This document shows, in pieces, positions 1 to 4,545 of a stretch of DNA of 7,709 nt (the stretch's first letter is position 1; each line of letters starts with the position of its first letter). The notes beneath the pieces were generated by a model that was not told the origin of the DNA, searched no databases, and was given only the letters and a program-made list of their open reading frames with translations. The stretch is from Clostridia bacterium (GTDB taxonomy: Bacteria; Bacillota; Clostridia; Christensenellales; CAG-1252): the NCBI GenBank assembly GCA_017615495.1, contig JAGAAA010000087.1, positions 1-7,709 of the forward strand. Direction: 5' to 3'. A program made the translations under genes and the position numbers.

Positions 1-113
1 AGGCGAAGGCGTTGGACCTTGACGCCATTCACGACACCGTGCACGAGATGGCTCGCGATGAGGCGAGACACGGCAAGGCGTTTAAGGGGCTTTTGGACCG
101 CTACTTTAAGTAA
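1..113 (+). CDS. Rubrerythrin, C-terminal end (partial, 5' end outside window)
   Basis: This is the last 36 codons of a gene that begins before the window; the reading frame starts at base 3 and ends in TAA at 111-113. The translation contains HEMARDEARHGKAFKGLLD and ends in RYFK. This matches the final helix of the ferritin-like diiron domain of clostridial rubrerythrins, where the ExxH pair (E-A-R-H here) supplies iron ligands. Rubrerythrins of anaerobes are cytoplasmic peroxidases that reduce hydrogen peroxide using rubredoxin or NADH-linked donors, so the gene probably serves oxidative stress defence. Whether the rubredoxin domain is N-terminal ('reverse' type) or absent cannot be seen, but no rubredoxin domain follows this helix, which rules out the classical C-terminal arrangement. 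The family call rests on a short stretch but a characteristic one. Confidence 0.8.
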   Translation, partial: AKALDLDAIHDTVHEMARDEARHGKAFKGLLDRYFK

Positions 114-160
114 GTCGAGCGCGGATAAAGCGGCATATACTTCGCTACCGTTTCAAAAAT

Positions 161-204
161 GGGGCAGTTACGTACATGGAGTACGCGCCTGCCCCTTTTT
201 TTTT
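161..204. terminator. Bidirectional intrinsic terminator between rubrerythrin and azlD
   Basis: GGGGCAG at 161-167 pairs with CTGCCCC at 189-195, and an inner CGTAC (171-175) pairs with GTACG (181-185) across a 3x3 internal loop, with ATGGA as the apical loop. On the plus strand the hairpin is followed by nine T residues (196-204). On the minus strand it is followed by a shorter ATTTTT (complement of 155-160). It can therefore end the rubrerythrin transcript and, in the other direction, the azlCD transcript, whose last stop codon lies two bases away at 206-208. The stretch 114-160 holds nothing else that I recognise. Confidence 0.85.
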
Positions 205-205
205 G

Positions 206-514
206 TTAAAATACAAACCCAAGCCCGACGGCAATCAGGAAGGAGAGGGCGGCGACGGACGCCATATTGAGTTCAAAAAAGCTCATTGCAAGGGCGGCGG
301 CGGTGGCTATCGCCGCGGCGGGCAGGCTCCCCGTGGAATAAAGGACGTAAGGGAAGGTGAGCGCCGCAAGCACGGCGTAGGGCAGATAATAGAGGAAGGA
401 CTTCCAAAAAGGGGAAGTGATCTTCCTTCTGATAAACACGAAGGGGATGAAGCGGGGCGCCAGGGTGGCGACAAACATCAAAAGTGCGGAAATAAGGAGG
501 TAGGAAAGGTTCAT
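206..514 (-). CDS. azlD: AzlD-family branched-chain amino acid transport subunit
   Basis: This 102-residue, very hydrophobic protein has about four membrane-spanning stretches (roughly residues 3-18, 42-58, 64-80 and 84-101). The TLAPRFIPF segment near residues 17-25 fits the conserved early arginine/proline region of AzlD, and the length is typical. AzlD is the small partner of AzlC; AzlCD pairs (BrnFE in Corynebacterium) export branched-chain amino acids or analogues across the cytoplasmic membrane. The ATG at 514-512 overlaps the TGA of azlC (ATGA), and an AAGGAGG ribosome binding site sits seven bases upstream inside the end of azlC, so translation is probably coupled. The stop codon abuts the terminator at 161-204. 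The family call is firm; the exported substrate is inferred from the family. Confidence 0.88.
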   Translation of the reverse strand: MNLSYLLISALLMFVATLAPRFIPFVFIRRKITSPFWKSFLYYLPYAVLAALTFPYVLYSTGSLPAAAIATAAALAMSFFELNMASVAALSFLIAVGLGFVF

Positions 515-1266
515 TCGCTATCCTCCTTTTCAGTTGCTTCTTCGGAGAGTTCCGAGTTTTCCGTCAAGTCTTCCTTTTTGGGGAAGAGGGCGGCGGCAAG
601 CACCGTTGCCGCAACGGCGGCGAGTATCACCCTGAAGCCCATCGGTATTTTGTTAAGATAGGGGATGTAGTACAACCCGCAGGAGAGGAGGGCGCCCGCA
701 AGGACAGCCGCCACGATCCCTTTGTGCTTTTTCATCGGCGGCAAAAAGATCGCTATGTACATGGCGTAGATGGCAATGCCGGCGGCGGCGATCACGCGGT
801 GGGGGAAGTACCCGCCCGAAAGATAGCCCGCAAGCGTGCCGATCTGCCAGCCGAGGTAAGGAAGGGTGGCAAGACCAAAATAATAGGCAGGGGTGATGGC
901 GCTACCCTTTTCATTGGATAGGGCAAAAACCTCGTCCGTCAAAAACAAACTCATGCAAAACCGAGTTGCCGGTTTGATTCGTATTTTCACTTGTTGCGAA
1001 AGGGAAAAACTCATCAGCGCGTAGCGCAAATTGATGATAAACACCGCAAGCGCCAATTCAAGGTACCCCGCGCCGAGGCGCAAAAGCTCAATGCCGGTAA
1101 ACTGCCCGGCGGAAGTTAAATTGGTGGCGGAGATCAACGAGGCAAACCACAAAGGAAAGGAGTTTCTCCTTGCCGCCAAACCAAAAGTGAAAGACACCGC
1201 GAGGTACGCGATGGCGACGGGGATGCCTTTTTTAAGTCCGGCGAGAAAGTTTTCCTTTGTTTTCAT
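511..1266 (-). CDS. azlC: AzlC-family branched-chain amino acid permease (large subunit)
   Basis: This 251-residue membrane protein is the large subunit of an AzlCD exporter. Family features are the N-terminal LKKGIPVAIAYLAVSFTFG helix (residues 11-29), TSAGQFTGIELL (51-62), the INLRYALM segment (78-85) and LTDEVFAL (109-116). The remaining hydrophobic stretches fall at about 123-150, 158-176, 183-203 and 210-228. A strongly charged tail rich in Glu and Ser (residues 229-251) follows the last helix and is longer than I expect for the family. The ATG at 1266-1264 is preferred because a longer in-frame reading begins with TTG inside the upstream terminator and runs through the promoter. No Shine-Dalgarno sequence precedes this ATG, and the -10 element ends six bases before it, so the transcript may be leaderless. 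It overlaps azlD by four bases. Confidence 0.88.
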   Translation of the reverse strand: MKTKENFLAGLKKGIPVAIAYLAVSFTFGLAARRNSFPLWFASLISATNLTSAGQFTGIELLRLGAGYLELALAVFIINLRYALMSFSLSQQVKIRIKPATRFCMSLFLTDEVFALSNEKGSAITPAYYFGLATLPYLGWQIGTLAGYLSGGYFPHRVIAAAGIAIYAMYIAIFLPPMKKHKGIVAAVLAGALLSCGLYYIPYLNKIPMGFRVILAAVAATVLAAALFPKKEDLTENSELSEEATEKEDSE

Positions 1267-1272
1267 GCGATA

Positions 1273-1301
1273 ACTATACCACCCCAAAGCGAGGGTGGCA
1301 A
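1273..1301 (-). promoter_or_regulatory. Promoter of azlCD, predicted leaderless start
   Basis: On the minus strand, TTGCCA (-35, 1296-1301) and TATAGT (-10, 1273-1278) are separated by 17 bases (1279-1295). TGG directly precedes the -10, making it an extended type. Each hexamer matches the sigma-A consensus at five of six positions. Only six bases (1267-1272) lie between the -10 and the azlC ATG, which puts the expected transcription start at or next to the A of the ATG. The promoter lies just downstream of the terminator of the preceding unit. Confidence 0.75.
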
Positions 1302-1320
1302 GCAAAACGCGAAAGGGCAT

Positions 1321-1351
1321 AAAAAAACAAGTTGCGGTTTCCCGCAACTTG
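1321..1351 (-). terminator. Intrinsic terminator of the sir2-nuclease operon
   Basis: Read on the minus strand, CAAGTTGCGG (1351-1342) pairs with CCGCAACTTG (1337-1328) around a GAAA tetraloop, giving a ten-base-pair stem followed by seven T residues (complement of 1321-1327). It begins about 20 bases after the stop codon of the endonuclease/exonuclease/phosphatase gene. Confidence 0.9.
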
Positions 1352-1371
1352 CTTTTGTTGTTCGTTTGATT

Positions 1372-2457
1372 TTAGTTCAACTTGAACTGCATCGCAACGG
1401 GGCAGTGGTCGGAATAGGTGAAGGAAGTATAGTGGTTTTCCACCCTCTCGCAAGTGACGTTTGAAGTTACGAGGAAGCCGTCCACGATGATGGTGAAGTT
1501 GCCCTCTTTGTAAGGCACGTCGCAGTTGCGGCAGGTGGGCTGCAAGGTGGCGTTTGCGTAGTTGACGCAACGGGAAATGCAGTCGGGCAGGAGGTCAGCG
1601 GGGAAGGGCTGCGCCCAACCGAAATCCGTAGTCCCTGCGCCGGCGTTGAGGTCCTGCGTGGAAGTGCCGGTGAAGTCGTGGTTGAAATCGCCGCCGCAAA
1701 CGCAGTAATTGCCCGCTTCGTATTCGGCCTTCATATCGCCGAAGAGCATGTTCATTTGACCGGTGCGGATCTCATCGCTGTTGCCGTACGCCGAGAGGTG
1801 CACGTTGTAAAGCACGAGTTCCTTGCCGCCCGCCACCGCTACGCGGGATTTGCTGTAGCAACGGTCGAGGTCCAACAGCTTGGAAACGCCGGTGGAGATG
1901 GGCAAGCTGCGACGGACGCCGCCGGTGATGGCGTACTTGGAAAGCGTCATGATCTCACTGTTGGAGCTGCCGTGCGGCTTGGTCAAGGGGTACATCAAGA
2001 AGGCGGAATGATAGTTGACCGCCTTGGTGAAGGCATAGTTTTCAAACTTTTTGGCAATCAGTTCGCTTTGCTCGATGTGGTAACTTCTGGTGGAGTCGAA
2101 GTCGACCTCTTGGAACAAGACGAAATCGGGGTGGAAACTTGCAACGGTGGTGGCGGCCGCGTTAACGTTGTCGGTCACTTCCTCTTTGCTGCGTCCCCAG
2201 GATTCCTTGCCGCCGTCCATAAAGAAGGTAAAATCTTGGCTATATGCGCCGAAGCCGATGTTTTGCGTTACGATGGTGTAGGTAGTGCCCGTGGAAACGG
2301 CAGTTGCCGCCGCGGTGCCGCCCGGTTCCAACGCGAGGTTGTCATCGATACGCGAGTAGCTGAGAAAGACGTACGCGAAGTACCCGCCGACGACCAAAAC
2401 GACGATGAGCACGATGCATAAGATCACTTTCAACAATACTTTGAGTGCTTTTGGCAT
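1372..2457 (-). CDS. Membrane-anchored endonuclease/exonuclease/phosphatase-family protein
   Basis: This 361-residue protein has a basic start (MPKALKVLLK), one hydrophobic segment at about residues 9-32, and a long hydrophilic domain. The positive-inside rule places the domain outside the membrane, with the helix as an uncleaved anchor. The domain carries the motifs of the DNase I/exonuclease III/sphingomyelinase fold: QN (65-66), LFQEVD with the metal-binding Glu117, NVHLS with His220, GGDFNHD with Asp257 and Asn259, IVDG with Asp326, and the terminal SDH with Asp350 and His351. All catalytic positions appear intact. Members cleave phosphodiester bonds in nucleic acids, lipids or inositol phosphates, and sequence alone does not fix the substrate. 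Nine cysteines lie in the outer domain (residues 200-352), including CVC, CISRC and CRNC. The ATG is fixed by AGGAGG five bases upstream; that site overlaps the sir2 stop codon, so the two genes form an operon. Confidence 0.82.
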   Translation of the reverse strand: MPKALKVLLKVILCIVLIVVLVVGGYFAYVFLSYSRIDDNLALEPGGTAAATAVSTGTTYTIVTQNIGFGAYSQDFTFFMDGGKESWGRSKEEVTDNVNAAATTVASFHPDFVLFQEVDFDSTRSYHIEQSELIAKKFENYAFTKAVNYHSAFLMYPLTKPHGSSNSEIMTLSKYAITGGVRRSLPISTGVSKLLDLDRCYSKSRVAVAGGKELVLYNVHLSAYGNSDEIRTGQMNMLFGDMKAEYEAGNYCVCGGDFNHDFTGTSTQDLNAGAGTTDFGWAQPFPADLLPDCISRCVNYANATLQPTCRNCDVPYKEGNFTIIVDGFLVTSNVTCERVENHYTSFTYSDHCPVAMQFKLN

Positions 2458-2469
2458 AATTTCCTCCTA
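2458..2469 (-). promoter_or_regulatory. Ribosome binding site overlapping the sir2 stop codon
   Basis: On the minus strand the sequence reads TAGGAGGAAATTATG. The TAG stop of sir2 (2469-2467) shares its last bases with a full AGGAGG, which lies five bases before the nuclease-family ATG. Ribosomes finishing sir2 are therefore placed to reinitiate, which supports coupled translation. Confidence 0.85.
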
Positions 2470-3192
2470 TTTTATTTTTATTTGTCCGAGAGTTTCTCCG
2501 ACTTTTTGATGAATGAAAAGCGCCCCGGGCACGTCGCCCGCATCGCCGAGGTTGATGACCACGAGGTCACGCCCGCGGAAATATCGTATCAATCCCGCGG
2601 CGGGGTAGACGGTGAGGGAAGTGCCCGCGATGATCATCGCGTCCGCCTCTGCGATGGCTTTGATGGCGCCGGTGACGGTATCGTCGTCCAAGCCTTCGCC
2701 GTAAAGCACCACGTCAGGCTTGATGACGCCGCCGCAAGGGCAGTGAGGTACGCCGGTTTGCGCTTTTACCGCCGCCAGGTCAAAAAACTTGCCGCAGCGC
2801 GTGCAGTAATTGCGGTGCACCGAGCCGTGCAGTTCAAAAACCCGTTTGCTGCCCGCCGCTTGATGCAATCCGTCGATGTTTTGCGTCACGACGGCGGAAA
2901 GACGCCCCGTCTTTTCCAACTCCGCAAGAAAGAGGTGCGCGGCGTTGGGCTTTGCTTCGTAGGCGAGGATCTTATCGCGGTAAAACTCGTAAAAATCCTC
3001 CGTGCGGTCCACAAAGCAAGAGTGCGAAAGCATATACTCGGGCGGGAACTTGTACTTTTGGTTGTACAAGCCGTCCTTGCTGCGAAAGTCGGGGATGCCG
3101 CTTTCCGTGCTGACGCCGGCGCCGCCGAAAAATACCAGACGGCGGGATCTGTCCACGATTTCTTGCAGTTTTTCGATATTGCTGTCGCCCAT
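2467..3192 (-). CDS. cobB: NAD-dependent protein deacylase of the Sir2 (sirtuin/CobB) family
   Basis: This 241-residue sirtuin is near full family length. It removes acyl groups from lysines in an NAD-dependent reaction, producing nicotinamide and O-acyl-ADP-ribose. In order it shows GAGVSTESGIPDFR (24-37, NAD binding), TQNIDGLH (103-110), the catalytic His122 in LHGS, a zinc site formed by Cys130, Cys133, Cys151 and Cys153 (CxxC then CxC), and GTSL (190-193). It is thus a compact zinc-type housekeeping deacylase, not one of the longer zinc-free SIR2 domains found in antiphage systems. The start at ATG 3192-3190 is chosen because a longer reading begins at a TTG that overlaps the promoter. 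No Shine-Dalgarno sequence is present and the -10 lies six bases away, suggesting a leaderless message. The nuclease-family gene follows after nine bases. The gene name follows the family; acetyl versus longer acyl preference is not resolved. Confidence 0.93.
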   Translation of the reverse strand: MGDSNIEKLQEIVDRSRRLVFFGGAGVSTESGIPDFRSKDGLYNQKYKFPPEYMLSHSCFVDRTEDFYEFYRDKILAYEAKPNAAHLFLAELEKTGRLSAVVTQNIDGLHQAAGSKRVFELHGSVHRNYCTRCGKFFDLAAVKAQTGVPHCPCGGVIKPDVVLYGEGLDDDTVTGAIKAIAEADAMIIAGTSLTVYPAAGLIRYFRGRDLVVINLGDAGDVPGALFIHQKVGETLGQIKIK

Positions 3193-3198
3193 ATCAAT

Positions 3199-3228
3199 AC
3201 TATAACACAAAAATAAAAGTTATTTCAA
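3199..3228 (-). promoter_or_regulatory. Promoter of the sir2 operon, predicted leaderless start
   Basis: On the minus strand, TTGAAA (-35, 3223-3228) and TATAGT (-10, 3199-3204) are 18 bases apart, and TGT directly precedes the -10 (extended type). Six bases (3193-3198) separate the -10 from the ATG, the same spacing and the same -10 hexamer as at azlC. The spacer contains the octamer AAGTTATT on the plus strand (3217-3224), which also forms most of the half-site of the palindrome before the MATE gene. Confidence 0.75.
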
Positions 3229-3234
3229 GAGGGC

Positions 3235-3261
3235 AAAAAAAAGCGCCCCGAATGGGGCGCT
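3235..3261 (-). terminator. Intrinsic terminator of rlmI
   Basis: On the minus strand, AGCGCCCC (3261-3254) pairs with GGGGCGCT (3249-3242) around ATTC. This eight-base-pair, nearly all-GC stem is followed by seven T residues (complement of 3235-3241). It lies six bases after the rlmI stop codon and only a few bases before the -35 of sir2, so it separates the two units. Confidence 0.9.
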
Positions 3262-3266
3262 GAGGA

Positions 3267-4430
3267 TCAAACTCGCATCAGGACGATGGTTTTAAGGTAC
3301 AGGGCGTCGTCCAGCCCGATCAGGGAAGCGTGGTCGGGCGCTTGCGTGCGTATCTCCAAAAGTTTTACGTTCACTTTTGCGATGGCGGCGGCTTCTTCCA
3401 CCATTTTGAGGAAGAGAGGGATGGTCATAAAGCGGCTGCAACTGCAGGTAAACATCACGCCGCCCTTTTCCAAGATGGAAAGCGCTTCGGCGTTTGTGGT
3501 GAGGTACCCTTTGTAGCCTTCCTTGACGGTATCGGAACTTTTGGTGAAGGCAGGAGGGTCAAGGACGATCAGGTCGTAGCGCTGAAGCTTCTTTTTGCTT
3601 TCGCGCAGATAAGCAAATACGTCCGCTTTTTCCGTTTTGATTTGGGCAAAGCCGTTTAAGGCGGCGTTCTTTTCAACTTGCGCGAGCGCCGTTTCGCTGA
3701 CGTCCACCGCGGTGACTTCCTTCGCTCCGCCTTTGGCGGCGTTTAAGGCAAAGCCGCCTTGATTGCAAAAGAGGTCCAACGTTTTGCGGCCTTTTGCGTA
3801 ACGGGTGATCGCCGCCCGCGTTTCCTTTTGGTCCAAAAAGTAACCGGTCTTTTGACCGTTTTCCAGGTCAATGGCAAGGGTGAGCCCGTTTTCTGCGATG
3901 GTCAGGTTTTTGTCAAGGGTGCCGTAAAGGACGCCCTTTCTTTCCGGCAAACCTTCCTTTGCGCGGGAGGCGACGTCGCTCCGCTCGTAAATGCAAGAGG
4001 GGGAGAAGGCTTCCTTCAAAACCTCCGTGATCAAATCACGTCTGACGTCCATACCGAGCGTTAAAAGTTGCACCGAAAGGTGGTCGCGGTACTTATCCAC
4101 GATGAGCCCGGGGAGCCCGTCCGATTCGCTGAAGACGGCGCGATAGTTGTCGCCGTAGCCCAACGCTTCGCGTTGCGCCTTTGCCTTAAGCACTCTTTCG
4201 AGAAAAAGCTTTTTGTCAATGGGCGTTTCGTCCCGCGTCAAAAGGCGGACGATGATTTTGGAAGCGTGGTTGATGAAGCCGTAGCCCACGAGTCGACCCG
4301 TTTGGGTGACCACCTTCGCAACCGAGCCTTGGCTGTCCTTCCCTTCGATTTTTTGCACGGTGTTTGCAAAGATCCACGGGTGCTTGTCGGCGCGTTTTTC
4401 CTCTCCTTTTTTGAGCGTTAAGACGTACAT
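3267..4430 (-). CDS. rlmI: 23S rRNA (cytosine-5)-methyltransferase, RlmI family
   Basis: This 387-residue class I SAM-dependent methyltransferase follows the RlmI plan. An N-terminal PUA-like domain (about residues 1-70, with KRADKHPWIF) is followed by an EEHEE-type linker domain (about 75-185) and a Rossmann methyltransferase domain (about 195-387). Diagnostic motifs are SESDGLPGLIVDKY (101-114), TGYFLDQKETR (195-205), TLDLFCNQGGFAL (217-229, SAM binding), DPPAF (291-295) and TCSCS with Cys329 and Cys331 (328-332), one of which is the expected m5C nucleophile. RlmI methylates C1962 of 23S rRNA in E. coli; the same target here is inferred. The C-terminal region reads QAPDHASLIGLDDALYLK, where DHP is more usual. 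The start at 4430 is chosen over an ATG 13 codons upstream, because AAGGAG lies six bases before it and the upstream ATG falls at the promoter -10. It is transcribed divergently from the MATE gene. Confidence 0.9.
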   Translation of the reverse strand: MYVLTLKKGEEKRADKHPWIFANTVQKIEGKDSQGSVAKVVTQTGRLVGYGFINHASKIIVRLLTRDETPIDKKLFLERVLKAKAQREALGYGDNYRAVFSESDGLPGLIVDKYRDHLSVQLLTLGMDVRRDLITEVLKEAFSPSCIYERSDVASRAKEGLPERKGVLYGTLDKNLTIAENGLTLAIDLENGQKTGYFLDQKETRAAITRYAKGRKTLDLFCNQGGFALNAAKGGAKEVTAVDVSETALAQVEKNAALNGFAQIKTEKADVFAYLRESKKKLQRYDLIVLDPPAFTKSSDTVKEGYKGYLTTNAEALSILEKGGVMFTCSCSRFMTIPLFLKMVEEAAAIAKVNVKLLEIRTQAPDHASLIGLDDALYLKTIVLMRV

Positions 4431-4436
4431 AGTTTG

Positions 4437-4488
4437 CTCCTTGACGGAATTCTTGCTTAATAGTACCATTTTTTTTGCGTCAAATCAA
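4437..4488 (-). promoter_or_regulatory. Promoter and ribosome binding site of rlmI
   Basis: On the minus strand, TTGATT (4483-4488) and TACTAT (4460-4465) are 17 bases apart, and TGG precedes the -10. Both hexamers match consensus at only four of six positions, so the promoter is weak by eye. A leader of about 20 bases would include AAGGAG (4437-4442), placed six bases before the ATG at 4430. In contrast to azlC and sir2, this is a conventional leadered arrangement. Confidence 0.5.
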
Positions 4489-4506
4489 TAAAAAGCCTTT
4501 CTTAAA

Positions 4507-4545
4507 TTGACATTTTCGGGAAGAAGTTATTAAAATAACTTCGTT
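4507..4545 (+). promoter_or_regulatory. Promoter of the MATE gene with overlapping palindromic operator
   Basis: A perfect TTGACA (-35, 4507-4512) is followed after 18 bases by TAAAAT (-10, 4531-4536, five of six matches). A perfect inverted repeat, GAAGTTATT-AA-AATAACTTC (4523-4542), covers the end of the spacer, the whole -10 and the bases up to the expected start of transcription. Its position suggests repressor binding that would block RNA polymerase; MarR- or TetR-type regulators often control MATE pumps through such sites, but no regulator gene lies in the window. The ATG at 4546 begins three bases after the palindrome and has no Shine-Dalgarno sequence. Confidence 0.72.

Noticed and set aside
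1267..1347. Longer azlC reading starting at TTG 1347
   Set aside because: The extension would encode the terminator hairpin and the promoter and adds no family-like sequence. The ATG at 1266 fits the family start.
1678..2421. A 247-codon open frame on the plus strand opposite the nuclease-fold gene
   Set aside because: It is a shadow of a gene with an intact catalytic motif set. Its composition (VAV, AAA and GG runs) is typical of reverse frames in GC-rich third positions.
1372..3192. Antiphage defence module built from the SIR2 protein and a nuclease
   Set aside because: The sirtuin is a compact, zinc-containing housekeeping deacylase without extra sensor domains, and the nuclease-fold protein is predicted to be exported. 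No other defence or mobile genes are nearby.
2482..3216. A 244-codon open frame on the plus strand opposite sir2
   Set aside because: It mirrors the full extent of the sirtuin gene, whose motifs are unambiguous, and has no domain or convincing ribosome binding site of its own.
4431..4545. Possible riboswitch or small RNA in the divergent rlmI/MATE intergenic region
   Set aside because: The 115 bases are fully accounted for by two promoters, one ribosome binding site and the palindrome. Predicted leaders are too short for a known riboswitch.
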